Assembly: GCA_963693365.1 (NCBI GenBank)
Contig: CAVNZM010000012.1
Span: 1,674,001-1,738,000 of the forward strand
Source: Amoebidium appalachense
Taxonomy: Eukaryota > Ichthyosporea
Direction of reading: 5' to 3'
DNA length: 64,000 bases
In this document: in pieces, positions 1 to 12,684 of the stretch
Position numbering within the stretch: position 1 is the stretch's first letter
Layout of the letters: every line of letters begins with the position of its first letter
Notes under the pieces: model-generated
What the model saw: only the letters and a program-made list of their open reading frames with translations
The model's database searches: none
What the model was told of the DNA's origin: nothing
Translations under genes and position numbers: made by a program

Positions 1-236
1 GTGAAAGTGGTGGGGTGTGCGCGTGCGTGCGCGCACGCGCGAGCGTGCGTGCGTGTGTGCACATGTCTTTTTTGGTGGTGGTGGTGATGTGTGTGTGTGG
101 GGGGGGGGGGGGGAGGGGAGGGGGAAGGAGGGGGGGGAAGGGGGGGGGGAGGGGGGGGGGGGGGAGACAGGCAGCAGGGTATGGAAGGGATGTAAGGCAA
201 ACACGGGTAAGCAGTGAGGTGGGTGGCGAACGGGGA

Positions 237-274
<38 letters not shown>

Positions 275-462
275 AGGGTGGCAACTGCAATACTGATGCA
301 ACATGCACTACACAGGTAACATAGTAACACACAAGATCTATATACCATGCGTCCTTTAAGCCTCTTCTATCACCTACTAAATACTTCTGTCAGGCTCCTC
401 TCTACCTCCTCCCCTCCCCGCCCCTTCTCCCCGCCTCCCCCCCCCCTCCCCCCCCCCTCCTC

Positions 463-495
<33 letters not shown>

Positions 496-3133
496 ACACA
501 CAGTGCCAACACCCAGAACCTAATCACGCACACCGGACACAAGCTATGCAGCGGGCGGAGGGAGAAGAAAAGAGCTAGAGACGAGAAAGGGGGGGGGAGG
601 GGTCAAAGTGGGTGGATGGTTGGGGGGGGGGGGGGGGGGGGGGGGGAGGGGGGAAGGGGGGGAAAGGGGGGGCGGGGGGGGAGGGGGGGGGGGGGAGGAG
701 GGGGGTGTTCGCCAGTTCGTGAAGGGATTTGTGCGAAAGCGGATCAAAAGTTTAGAATGGGTTACCGACCCATGATGGTTCGCCTGGCTGGGCCGTCAAC
801 TACATCTGGCTCCTTTTCTGTGGGTTACGACTCAAGAACACAGAACCTCGGTTTAAAACCGCAGATTATAATCGTTTTGCCTCTTCGCTCCATCAGCGGG
901 TATTTTACAGCATAGTGCTTGCTCTAATAGTATAAGACCGAGTCATTACTAGTGCTAGGAAGTGGGTGTTGGGTGCACAGGATAACTCAACATACACAGT
1001 GTAGGTGTACAAATGTGGTTTGATACTTTGTTGGGCCCAAAGTTGAAAGTCGTCGCTTTGCCAAAGTGTCCGCCCCTGCAGCTGGAGGCTGGGTCGTAGC
1101 CTTGTAGGCACAATCAGCATTCCAAAGTAATCCAAACAGCCATTTAAGGTAACTGATCTTATCAACAAAATAGTGGATTGGCCAACTAAAATTTTCCATG
1201 AGCCGCCACAGATCCGAGTGAGATCCGAGCGTGGCCGGAGCGGAGCCTCAAACTGTCTTTTAACGGCTTGCTGTCGAGTGTCCGACGTCACGGCCTTACA
1301 AGCCTTGTGGCAAAACTGGTGGCAATCATTGTTGAAACATCACGGCTCCCTTCTGTTCTGCCTACTCTGCATTTCTGTTTACTGAACACCTAGCCTGAGA
1401 GCCCATATGATGGGCACGCACCGTGACGTCGACTGATACACAGGACGTATATATAGCCACGGCCTCCCTGGAGTCACACAACTGTACAGAGATGGGCTCA
1501 TGCGTGACAAGGCAATTTTTGAAGATAGATTTTTCGACAACTCTTCAACCATTCAAGCGCCGGAGGGTTGCGACTATTATATAGTGCCGAATTTTAGGTG
1601 GCTAGATATATTGCTGAGGAGTTCAACAAACCCGAGGAGAGTTCTCTAGTAGTGGTTAGGATACATGTTGCACATCTGCATGTAGGCATTTGGCATGGCA
1701 CAAGTAAGATTTAAATTCCAAAGGTGCAGGCTATGGTGGTGCCGTGTTTGTGTTAACAACGTTGGCACTTGTACTTGTACAAGGCGACGGGCTTCTGATT
1801 CAATATTTCTATTGAGAGATGTATTGCTACCGCACGCAAACAGAGTCCACCTCACAGTATGTACACCCGGCCACGATGTCTGTGACACACGTTAACATAC
1901 AGCCATGGCATCACCGACTTCCTTCTTGACATGGGTGACAAAAAAACGGGTGCCCTTAGATTATTTGCCAAGCTTTGCTCTTGCGCACGCCCCCCCCCCC
2001 CCCCCCCCCCCCTGCCTCCGCACACACGCACCCTCCCCCCCCCCCCCCCCTCCGCCGGCCCTCCCTCAAGCTTCCCTCCTCCCCCCCTCCTCCCCTCCAG
2101 CCCCCCCCTCCCCCCCTCCATCAGGGCCTGGCCTGAGGCTCCAATCATCCAGTGGATACCAAGACTGTCTTTTATACATATTGCTGCGGCCATAGTGTCA
2201 AGTTGGGCTATGTATGCTTATGGATAGGCAAGTCAACGGGTTTGTGATCTATTTCTTGTGATTACCTCGAAGAATCTGAGAGTCATTGATGTGAATGAAT
2301 ATCCACTCGCTATAACCATAGTATGCCAAGTGTCTACATCGGACCACCATGCAAACCAAAAAAACTCAAAACCGCATACTGGCTTGGGAGGGGTGCACTT
2401 CCCCTATGGCTTTTTGGGATCAGCCTATTATAGTGGAGTATGAACCGTTAAAGCACCTCGGGTTCCCTACACCTTGAGAGTAATAAGCTTCAGCAAGCCT
2501 TCGGGATGAGAATTGTGTGCGCAGCTTTAGTGCTCATGCCGAAAGTGCTAGGCAGTACACTCGAGAACTCTGACCACCCCACACGAATGCACACACTCTT
2601 TCTATCACGGATCATAAATTATGAGCGGAACAGGGCAGGCGTCATCGCCAGATCTAACGTTGTATGCACATACACAGCAAAAAAGCTTGGTAGCACCTCA
2701 AGTTTCTAGTAATTCTCGCGCGTCATTTATTTTCCCAATGTTAAAAAGACTTGTTCAATCAATAGCGGGTGCAATATGAGCAGACCATTACAAAAAGAAC
2801 AATATCAATCAATACTGGACGAAAGGAAACAAAAACACATCCACACACAAAAAAAAACAGGGCTACTGTTGACTTAACTCAGGTTAAAATCATCAAGCAA
2901 ATGCACTCGTATTGCTCCTTACTTGCACCTTTGCTGCATTCAATCATTAGGCTACGAAATAAATTCAACCCATCTTCTCCAACACACCATACGGGCATAT
3001 TCATTTACAGTTGGCAAGACCTGCTTGCTGCTCGACCAGTAGCCAGCACAAAAGCCTCGTTTAGTCGGTAAATATGTTCATCCTTTAGGGCATTCAGAAC
3101 ACTATACACATGCTGGACAAACACACTCACTCT
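1..3133. other. Left intergenic region, repeat-rich
   Basis: No gene could be supported here. The stretch holds G runs (about 100-175, 240-272, 619-700), C runs (about 430-460, 1990-2120) and a (CA)n tract near 466-492. From about 900 to 1900 and 2200 to 3100 the DNA is ordinary mixed sequence without a convincing exon. Near 1425-1455 there are a TGACGTC motif and a TATATATA motif, followed at 1492 by a 30-codon frame starting MGSC. This looks promoter-like but has no further support. Confidence 0.5.
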
Positions 3134-4096
3134 TTAACACGTCATCGTGCTCTGTCTTGGAAACACAACAGTATAAGGTTTCTGCATTGCGTAATATGCT
3201 GTAGACAATATTCCCGAAGCTATTTTTCCGGCACGGTTCGTAACATTGCCCCCGACATCACAGAATATTTCAGACAACACCTGTAAGAAGAAAAACATCT
3301 GCACCACGTACGGCCTCATCGCCATCACTCCGTCCACTGCTGCTCTCATTCTCGCTACGGTGTGCTCGATGGCGCTTACACCTACGAGGCCCCACGAAAG
3401 CCGCTCCGCCGTTGCCTCTGCCACCGTAACTGCAACGGCCTCAGAGCAATGCTTTCCGTCATCTTGCTCCATTAAAACGAAAAACAAAACACCGTTACAC
3501 ACCCGACCCCATATGTCCACTTCAATAGTCTCCTCTTCGTGTTCTTGGTCTGCAGACGCCCCAGTGTTGGAGTTCTCTGGCGAGGGCCGAAGCATTTTTA
3601 CCGAGAAGCTGGCGACACCGCATTTGGTAATTTCGACGACTTTACGGCAAAACTGGGCAAGGTCATCGTCCGACACAAAACGCATTATAGACTCTCCAAT
3701 CAGCGAATTAGGGTCCCGATTCAACAAACCTGATGAATGGCGCGCCACGAACTCTATTTTACCCACAAGTGATACTTGCAGAATGGTTGTATTCGAACAG
3801 AACGGGCTTTTGGTGCCAAACGTGCTGATATCTGTTGTGTCCTGAAAGAACAACGATGTTCCCGTTGGTGTGGGCACGATCGCAAAGAGCCCAACGGATT
3901 TTGTTGTGCCCTGAAGAGCCTTCAGGTCATATAGTTGTCCCTCTGCCAGCGTTTGGCTTTCGTAAGCTGCAGAGAGTAATGTGGATAATTCAGAAACATG
4001 TTTGCCCGGCAAGGAACTAATGTCCGTCCCGAGGATGCAATGTTGGTCAAACACTTTCAGCATAGCCCCGTCTGGGGTCAAAGACAACACCAACAT
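3134..4096 (-). CDS. PAS-domain-like protein
   Basis: The frame encodes 320 aa without low-complexity sequence. Residues about 105-170 look like a PAS sensory fold: VSLVGKIEFVARHSSGLL, then GESIMRFVSDDDLAQFC, then a beta-rich stretch SFSVKMLRP. PAS domains bind small ligands or partner proteins and sense signals; ligand and partner are not evident here. The first 90 residues may hold a second degenerate PAS unit. The frame stays open upstream of the first ATG to an acceptor-like CCCAG, so an exon may start at 4135. A possible first exon at 4309-4265 (starting MKSNRRRAPVG, donor GTTTGT) joins it in phase 0. That would add 28 aa, but it is short and unproven. The C-terminal 50 residues are not recognisable. 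It is divergent from the polymerase gene. It could be a light or redox sensor-like protein; the function is not known. Confidence 0.65.
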   Translation of the reverse strand: MLVLSLTPDGAMLKVFDQHCILGTDISSLPGKHVSELSTLLSAAYESQTLAEGQLYDLKALQGTTKSVGLFAIVPTPTGTSLFFQDTTDISTFGTKSPFCSNTTILQVSLVGKIEFVARHSSGLLNRDPNSLIGESIMRFVSDDDLAQFCRKVVEITKCGVASFSVKMLRPSPENSNTGASADQEHEEETIEVDIWGRVCNGVLFFVLMEQDDGKHCSEAVAVTVAEATAERLSWGLVGVSAIEHTVARMRAAVDGVMAMRPYVVQMFFFLQVLSEIFCDVGGNVTNRAGKIASGILSTAYYAMQKPYTVVFPRQSTMTC

Positions 4097-5320
4097 CCTT
4101 GTACGCGCGACAAGTGTGCTTAACCTAAGAGAAGCCTGGGTAAAAGAGGAAGACGTAATAGTTCAAGGGGCTATATCTAAGGATGCAAGCCTACAGAATG
4201 ACCTCTTCTATTCGCTTTATGTTGCACCCGGTTTCAACCCAACATGTTTCTGACACAGACAAACCTGTGCCCACCTGCCGACTGGCGCACGCCGTCTGTT
4301 GCTTTTCATTCAGTTCCAAAATCTTGCGACATCGCGGCTGTAGTGATTTGTATCCAATGAATGCGACTTCTGAATTAGGTGATTGACTCTCCGCGAATCA
4401 AAATGCAAACGGCATGTTTTGCCAGTGCTTGATTCTTTCTGTAGAAACATGTGGAATGAACGTTACAGACTGAGACTCCAGGTGGGTGTACTGATCTCTC
4501 CGTGAGGTTTTGCATGAGCTTTGCGGGATATTTGAAAGTAGGTTGTTTCTTAAATTAAAAAGTTCATAATACCTATAACAATCAAAATTAATAAATCCAG
4601 TTAAAAAATGTTTTCCGGACTATATTCAAAGCAAATTTGATACATGCAACGATTCCTCAGAGGCCAAGCAAAAATATCAAGAAAAGTTCATGTAAGTGAA
4701 TGTTAAGCCTAAGCTAGTTTGGGGAGATAGTGACTCCTGAACATTTCCTATTGGTCAGGAGATTTATTAAGCCTTGGCGGCTGCAGCGCCGTCATGATTT
4801 TTGAATGTAAATTCGAAAGCTTGTTAACATCATAGAAAGTCATTTATGGACTCCAAGGGGGCGATTATTCGTTGTGATTCAGTTCTCGAAACGTTAAAAA
4901 AGCAGCATACCATGATAATGGCGATGATCTATGGAATGATCCCTTGCACTTATAAAAAATTTAGCCTCGGTACCAGTGCTTGCTGGCGAGTACATGTGCG
5001 TCACTCATGAGCTCACGTCCGGTGCGGCGGACTCTTCCGGCGCCGGACTCTTCCGGCGGTGCTGGCGGTGCCACGTTTTGTAAGTTTGCTAGGGCCACAG
5101 ACATACTGCATAGGTAGGCAGTGCTAGTATGAAGTATATGTGAATTACGTGTGACACTAAAGGTAGCTCTATGTGGTCCTTTCCGCATTCTATATAAGCA
5201 AAGAAAGGCATATGCTTGTGTGCGATCACGCATAAGCCTTGGCAATATCATCGGCAGCGACAACGTGAAATTTGGGGCAAGAGTCTTCCGCTTTAGACTA
5301 AAACACCAAACGGAAGCTAG

Positions 5321-5365
5321 GCCTAGGTCACGGCCATCTAGAAACAAGATGGCCGTGGCCTAGGT
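5321..5365. mobile_element. Deleted palindromic micro-element with 8-bp target duplication
   Basis: The direct repeat GCCTAGGT lies at 5321-5328 and 5358-5365. Between them, 5329-5357 reads CACGGCCATCTAGAAACA followed by AGATGGCCGTG. This is the same sequence as the perfect 40-bp palindrome at 62957-62996 with 11 central bases missing. The arms still pair, leaving a small loop. The ends and the 8-bp duplication are what an hAT-type cut-and-paste element would leave, but there is no room for a gene, so it could only move in trans. Confidence 0.7.
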
Positions 5366-5565
5366 GCACAGCTGGCTGCATTCCAAAGAGCTGTGTGATA
5401 CATGGGCAAACAATGCCTCTATGGCTATATTTTCTTTGTAAGCCCCACACAGTGTTTGTCTGTCATGCATATGATTCGAGGGCACTGACTGCAAAGCAGA
5501 TCAGTACTTGTCAAGGCTCCTATGGAGGCCTTGGTACCTGTACATATTGTTGTCATCAACCCCCC

Positions 5566-5566
5566 T

Positions 5567-5605
<39 letters not shown>

Positions 5606-5624
5606 AAAAAAAAAAAAAAAAAAA
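5566..5624. repeat. Compound poly-C then poly-A tract
   Basis: About 30 C residues run directly into about 28 A residues. The same C-to-A order recurs at 49575-49613 and 58651-58718. Confidence 0.9.
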
Positions 5625-5783
5625 CACCGACATCACCGTTCCCACCGGTGGTACCTGCCCCGCCCCTGGCCCCTCCTTCCGCCCCATGTATCCTCCTCGG
5701 GCCAAAACAAAGCCGCGGGCAAGACCATAATTGTATGTGCGCTTGGATTCGGCCATTGACCTGACCAGAATGTAATGATTCCC

Positions 5784-5966
5784 GCTTAGTCCGTCCCGAG
5801 GAATGAATTTGTCCACTGCGCAGATAGATGCCAACTCTGCTCGACTAGTCCTCATGAAGCCCAAACCTTTTCCTGCTAAGCCCTTCCCGAGTTTTAAATT
5901 TGTCCACTGCGCAGATATATGCCAACTCTGCTCGACGAGTCCTCAAGAAGCCCAAACCTTATCCTT
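5784..5966. repeat. 91-bp tandem duplication
   Basis: Two head-to-tail copies about 91 bp apart share TTGTCCACTGCGCAGAT, CCAACTCTGCTCGAC and GAAGCCCAAACCTT with scattered substitutions. No reading frame is conserved across both. Confidence 0.8.
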
Positions 5967-7001
5967 TACATGCCCATTATCACCTGCTGGACGCTTATAG
6001 CTAGTCAACATACGTCGAAGAATCTCTGTCTCCATCTCCCTCGAAATTCACAGAGAAATCCCTGAGCGCTCACTCAGCCTTCCCCCGTTCCCCAAACACC
6101 TCCATCTATCTCTCTTACTCCCCCCCCCCATCCCTCCGTCCCCCTCCCCCCTTCACACTCTCGTTTCCCTGGCCCTCTATGTCCCTGTCCCCTCTCCTGT
6201 CCTGTTGCTCTCTCTACTCTCAACCAGAGGCAACAACACACACATCATGGATCCCCGGGTCTCTCTCCTTTGCACTCTGTCTCCCCTGTGTTTCTCTCAA
6301 TCTCTTACTCTCTCTCACTCTCAACGCCCTTATCTCCATTCTGCCAACCCAGCCTGCCCTTCCCCCCTTCCCCCCACCGCCCCTCCCTCCCGCCCCCCTC
6401 CCCTTAGAACTTCCCACACCCACTCCTCTCACCCCCTCGCAGCCCCGCCCTCCCAGTCCTCCCGATTCCGGTTGCTCCCTCTAGATCTCTTGGTCTCGTT
6501 TTTTCCCCTCTCCCCCTTCCACTCTCTTTCCAAACCTCCCATTCTCTTTCTACCTCTTGCTATGCGTCTTTTGATCTCTCACCCGTTCCATTCTCTCCTT
6601 CTTCTAGATTGTTTCCTCCCGATTATTTCTACTACAATGCAGGAGCCAACTCTGCACCGTTGCATGACTACTTGCACACCATATGCAGTGCCGACCTTTC
6701 AAAATATATTATCTGCTCGGTCCACCGGCCAATCCCAAGTTTCCCTTTTTCTTTTTTGTTTGCCTTCCTCCCAAGCTCTCTTCTTTCCCCACCACTGTTA
6801 GTTGGATTCTTCTTCGTTTGAATCACTCTCTTTTGCTCACACCCACCGTAACCTACCGGCTGTAAGTTTTTGAACTCCCTATTCAACGCCACAAATATCC
6901 AGTCGTGTATCCTTAAATTTTTTTTCGAAACTCATTTCTCTCTTCTCGCCCCTCACACAAGTCACATCCCACTCACATAGATAACAAAATAAACCGTCGT
7001 G

Positions 7002-7094
7002 CTCAGATCCTAACAGGTTTTTCGTCCCTCTGTCCCTCCGGTTAACTCGTACTCAGATCCTAACAGGTTTTTCGTCCCTCTGTCCCTCCGGTTA
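7002..7094. repeat. 50-bp tandem duplication upstream of RNA polymerase I gene
   Basis: CTCAGATCCTAACAGG and the following CGTCCCTCTGTCCCTCC occur twice exactly 50 bp apart, about 500 bp before the polymerase start codon. It may be a promoter element or a simple duplication; position is the only support for a role. Confidence 0.8.
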
Positions 7095-7581
7095 GTGCGG
7101 GCTCCGCAAGGCTCATTCACTACGCAGCCGAAGGCACGCTTTCGAACTCTAGAACTGTTGATTCTCACAGCTTTCACGGCTGTCCAGACTGACTCCTACA
7201 ACTTCCACTCAACCTCGAATTCAGCCGCGAAGCTAAGCTTGTCGATCGATATTAATTAGCCTACACACATTGACTGCATGTGCACATTTCTATGAGTGCT
7301 TCAAGTACATCTGTGTTTGAAAATCAAAACAGTGACGTCAGACATAAACAGACTTGAACAGGATGCACGTGGATCGATCACCACCGGTACCATTCTTACG
7401 AAACCCAGCAAGCGCAGTCATTGCCGCATTTTCCGTGTCTCATGTGCACGTGTGTGCTGTGTGCACACGTAGCCACTCGGAAAGAGGGAGAGAGAGCACA
7501 CACCACACTAAACCATAGATTATAGCACACACGACACACACACAGCGCTAGTATGGTTACGGGAGTACATAGTTGCTGAAT

Positions 7582-8929
7582 ATGGCCACCGAGCCCATCG
7601 TGCGGCAGACCAGCCGCATTAACTTCGGCATATACACGGCCGATGAAATTAGGAAACTTAGCGTGAAACGCATTACCAACCCAGTTCTGCTTGATGACAC
7701 AAACCTCCCAACCAAGGGAGGGTTGTATGATCCCGCGCTCGGGGCCACAAGCCCACACGAGAAATGTGTAACATGCAGCCTCTCGTACTTCCACTGCCCG
7801 GGTCACCCTGGGCACATAGAGCTCGTCCTGCCAGTGTATAATCCTATCCTGTTCGACTCCCTTTTCCAGGTGCTTAGGACGAAATGTTTCTACTGCGATC
7901 GTCTGAAATTAAGCCGTTTGTCCGTCGAGGTTTTCCTTGCTAGGATCAAGCTGTTGGAGTATGGTTTGCTGGAGGAAGCAATGGATTTGGACCCAGCGAC
8001 GTTGTTTGCAGAGGACGGTGAGGCAGAGGAGGTGATGCAGGTGGACGGGGAAACGGACGGAGGAAAGAAGGCGAGCAAAACGAAGAGTATAACGAAACAG
8101 CTGGAGGAGTCACACATTGGGATGGTGAATGAGTATGTGAAACGGGCGCTGAGGAATGCAGGGAAGAAAGGGCCGGTCACTCAGGATGAGCTGGACCAGC
8201 GCACGACCAACACGAACAATTATCACACACAGGTGAAACATGCTCCCTTTTGCCACTCCCCTTCTCCTGTTCTTCGTGTTCCCACAGAACTCTTATCTTA
8301 ATCGTTATAGGTTCTGGGATGTGGCACTGGGGTATAATGGAGTTGTGGACTGGATAGGAATGTGTGTGGTTGTGTTGTTAAAATTTGTATGTGCTGTTCA
8401 TGACCGAAGGAGAATAGTTGTTTAAGCTAATATGACAGTCCTACGGTGGTTTGAGTTTTTCCCCCCCCACTTTGTAGTGAATTATTGTGCTGGACTCGTG
8501 AAGTGACGACGAATTAAGGAGGCATGGGAGATTCACGTGAATGGGAGAGAGGTTATGGGAGAAGTGATGTGGCACTTGAAACTGTGGTTGAAAGGAGCAG
8601 TGTGGTACGGGAAGGAAAGCGATAAAGCGAAAACAACAGAGTTGAATGTGGAAGCGTAGTTTGAGCGAGGGATCAAAATAAACACTGAAGCATTGGGATG
8701 AAAGGGTAGAGGGAGAGTGAGGAGGTGGGGGGGGGGGGGGGGGGAGGAAGGGGGGGAGGGGCAGCAAGGGAGACAGGGGAGTGGAGGGGGTGTGAGAGAA
8801 GTTGTATAGAGAGAGAGGGTGTGTGTGTGTGTGTGTGTGTGTTTTGGGTGGGGGGCAGGGGGGAAGGGATGGGGGCGGAACAAGAGAGAGAGAGAGATGG
8901 TGTGTGTGTGTGTGTCTGTGCGTGCGTGC

Positions 8930-8967
<38 letters not shown>

Positions 8968-9731
8968 GTGCGTGTGTGTGTGTGTGTGTGTGTGGTGTCT
9001 GTGTGTGTGTGAACAGAAAGGCTAGGGACACCGTTTGGTGTAGGGATGACTCACGGCTTGAAAGCATTAGTTTCTTTCTCCCGTATTGCTTAGGAGGAAT
9101 CAATGGATTTTTGGAACAATTAGTAAATGATGGGATCTGAATTGGTTGGATTTGGGGGCACCTTGAGTGTGTATGTCCTATGTGTTGTTGTGTCTCTGTC
9201 CATTATGGCATTATCTGAATTGTGTTTTGGCACGGAGACAGAAAGAACATTAGTGTCTTTGTTTTGCCACAGCCTTCTGTTATTGGTTTAAGCTGGTGTG
9301 TTGTGTATGGTGTAATGGTTGTAGCTAGATTGCAACTTTGAGTTTTTGGAGCTGTGTTGGGATGATTTCGTTCCTCGGGAGTACGTGAAGGGGGAAGGAG
9401 GTAGCAATAGGGATGGAAAAGGGGTGTGTGTGTGGGGGGGGGGGGGGGGGGGGGGAGGGGGGGGGGGGGGCGGGGAGGGTGGGAGGGTGGGAGCAAGCAG
9501 GGCAAGAATGTCACTGACACAACAACCCCCATCCCACCCTACTACCCCCGTACAAGCACACACCGTTTTTGCTTGCACACACCAGCAAACAACCACGTGT
9601 GTACATGATACGCACAATTGCACGATCCACGAATGCAAACACAACACATATGTGTTGCCATCCAAGCTCCCTTCCCCCCCCACCCAAACAAACAAAGACA
9701 CGGTGCAATATACACACACACACGTACATGC

Positions 9732-9796
<65 letters not shown>

Positions 9797-11094
9797 GAAT
9801 AGCTGATTAAGGAGTTCCTTGCGCTAGGAGCACGATGCAACCGGTGCCTGAACTGCGAGGCGCCGAGCCGTTCGTTCAAGAAAAACGGCGTGGGGAAGAT
9901 TTTCCTCATGTCGCTGCCGAACAAACAAGCAGATAAGTTGCGTGGAATGGGTATCAATCCGGAGGGTAACGACCCATTTGATATGCCCGAGGGAATTGTG
10001 GAAGTGGATGGGGAGGAAGAAGAGGGTGGAAGGAAAAAGAAGAAGGGGGAAGGAAAGAAGAAAGACGGAAAGAAGGGGAAGAAGGACGGGCAGGACACGT
10101 TTATCGACGACCAAGCGGAAGAGACGGATGGAGAAGGGGAGACGGAGGACGATGGGGAGAACGGGGAAGAGGGAGGAGAGGGGGAGGAGGAGGAGGACGA
10201 ATTCGCCAAGCAGGGAGAGAGGATTCAGGCGAGGGGGGAGGCGGAGAGGAAAGCGCAGGTGGCGGTGTCGGCGCGGTATCTCACCCCCCAGGTTGTGCGC
10301 GAGTACATTCGCAAGCTGTTTGCGATGGACTACAGGGCTCTCGCAATGATTTTCGGTCGGAGCAAGCGTGGGAAGGACGGGACGATTGAGCGTGTTGCGT
10401 CTTACGACATGTTTTTCCTGGACGTTTTGCCGGTTCCTCCGTCGCGTTTCCGCCCAGCGAATAAGGTCGGAGATATGTTGATGGAGTCGCCGCAGAATGT
10501 TTACCTTGGAAATGTGCTCAAGCAAAACGTTTTGCTTTTGGATATGATCCAGCAAATGAACGCGGCCGCTGACACGTCGATGAATGGAATCGGAGAGGAG
10601 AAAGGAGAGAAGGGAAAGAAGGAGAAGGGGAAGGGGAAGGAGAAAACGAAGGACACGGCACAGGGGGCTGTGCGGAAGGTGGATATGGTGAAGGTGCAGG
10701 CGGCGTGGAGCCAGATGCAGGTGTGTGTGTGGGTGGGTGGGTGGGGGGGGGGGGGGGGGGGGGGGGGGGGGTGGATGCGTGTGTGTGCGGGTGTGTGTGT
10801 GGGGGGATCGGTGTGTGTATGTGTGGGTGTGTGGGTGTGGCCGTGGTTGTGTGTGTCTTGTAATTTGTGGATTTGCACCGTATGGTTTGCATGGGTGGGC
10901 ATTGAGTGGTGTGTGGGTGTGTGCATGTGCTTGTGCGTGCCTGTTGTATGAAAAGTTGTCATTCTGTAATCGATTTATTGGTTGTTGTTGAAGGGATTGC
11001 TGCAATTCCAGACACGTGTGCTATACTTTGCACTGGTGCAAGTCTTTAAATGTGTTTGCGTGGTCTTCATTTTTGTGCGGCTGTGTGTGTGTGT

Positions 11095-11128
<34 letters not shown>

Positions 11129-11755
11129 GTCATTGCTGCGCTTTTTGAGGAATATTTGTCTGGGTTCGGGCCCGTCGAGGCACCCAAGACATGCACGTAT
11201 ATCTTGTATGGCATTGAAAACTTACACTTAGCCTCTCTTTACTCTACGCTTACTTGGCACATGCACATTCATCCACACCCGCATGTGTTATCACAAGCGG
11301 ACATGTATAAAACCACACCCCCACACCTACGTTCACATTCGCGTGAAAATCTTCCTTCAAACTCTTCCCTCGCGGTGCCTTCATCTCGCTTGCACTTTCA
11401 TCCGCTTTTGTGTGCGCACACAAACCTACACACACATGCACCACACCTCCATGCACACATCTCCACACACACATTTACTCTTACACACACACACACATGC
11501 ACGCACACACACACACATGCACATACAAACGAAACATCATTTCCCGCTTTTCCCGCCGCCCTGCACGCACGCGCGCACACACACTCATACACACACACAT
11601 GCACACCCTCCCCTCCGATGAATGGGTGAAACTCGGGTACTTTGGATGACCCGAGGATGGACTCTGTTTATTATGCATACTACTTTTTGTGGTTTGCACC
11701 CTTTATTATGTTGTCCGTTATGAATGATAACACCGTTTGTCTATAACACTTTTTT

Positions 11756-11812
<57 letters not shown>

Positions 11813-11947
11813 ACACACACACATGGCCCCCCCCCCTGAGGATGGGCTCTGCTTATTATGCATAGTCTTTATGTATGGCTTGCATTCTGCATCGTGTTAT
11901 CCGTTTTTTCTTGTGTACTTCGTACTTTTTGACGCATTCAACCCCCC

Positions 11948-11978
<31 letters not shown>

Positions 11979-12401
11979 AGACAAGCGTCAACGGTCTTAT
12001 GGACAGCGCGACACTTGGCGCCGCAGCCAAGCGAATGCCAGCAGGAATCAAGCAGATGCTCGAAAAGAAACAGGGTCTCTTCCGCATGCACATGATGGGC
12101 AAACGTGTCAACTATGCGTGCCGCTCCGTCATCTCTCCTGACCCTTACATCGGCACGCATGAGATGGGAATCCCCATGGTGTTTGCTACAAAGCTGACGT
12201 TCCCTGAGCCTGTGACCCCGTACAACCTGCACGTGTGTGCCCTAGAGTGCCATCGATACATGTGGTGGTTTGCATGGTCGTGGGCTCGGGAAGTTGGGAG
12301 ATGTATTGTGTTTTCTTCAATTGATAAAGAAAAGGGGGGGATGGATCATGCTTCTAAATGGTGGTAGCTAGATGCACGGGGAAGAAAGAGGGCTGGAGGA
12401 A

Positions 12402-12438
<37 letters not shown>

Positions 12439-12632
12439 AAGACGATTGCCTGATAAGATTGGATGGATAAGACTTTCCAGGGAACAGAGGGGAAGGGCGA
12501 GGTTATAAGACGATCCGGGGAGGGGGGGATGGAGAGAGGGGTTCAGAACGAGCGGTTTTTTTATTATGTGACGGGTATTATAATGTTTTAAGTGTTGACT
12601 AAGTGTTCCCAAGCTGGTATGCGTCATCCCCA

Positions 12633-12684
<52 letters not shown>

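Larger units (their letters stand above)
4310..7581. other. Intergenic region upstream of the polymerase gene
   Basis: No exon was found. It contains a palindromic insertion at 5321-5365, a C-run/A-run junction at about 5566-5624, a 91-bp tandem duplication at 5784-5966, a pyrimidine-rich stretch 6050-6830 and a 50-bp tandem duplication at 7002-7094. The last 500 bp before the polymerase start carry no clear TATA box. Confidence 0.5.
10721..11980 (+). other. Polymerase intron 2, G/GT donor half and C/CA acceptor half
   Basis: The donor itself starts a GT tract (GTGTGTGTGGG), followed by G runs at 10743-10771 and 11095-11127. The acceptor half has CA-rich DNA at 11400-11610, C runs at 11757-11798 and 11942-11964 and CA directly before the AG at 11979-11980. 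It also contains two fragments of the poly-C-ended dispersed repeat. Confidence 0.8.

Noticed and set aside
1492-1584. 30-codon frame starting MGSC after a TATATATA motif
   Set aside because: Too short, stops at TAG, and no downstream exon was found.
5905-5960. Hammerhead-ribozyme-like string CTCGACGAGTCC
   Set aside because: The invariant CUGANGA core is interrupted by an extra base, and the GAAA and stem III partners are missing.
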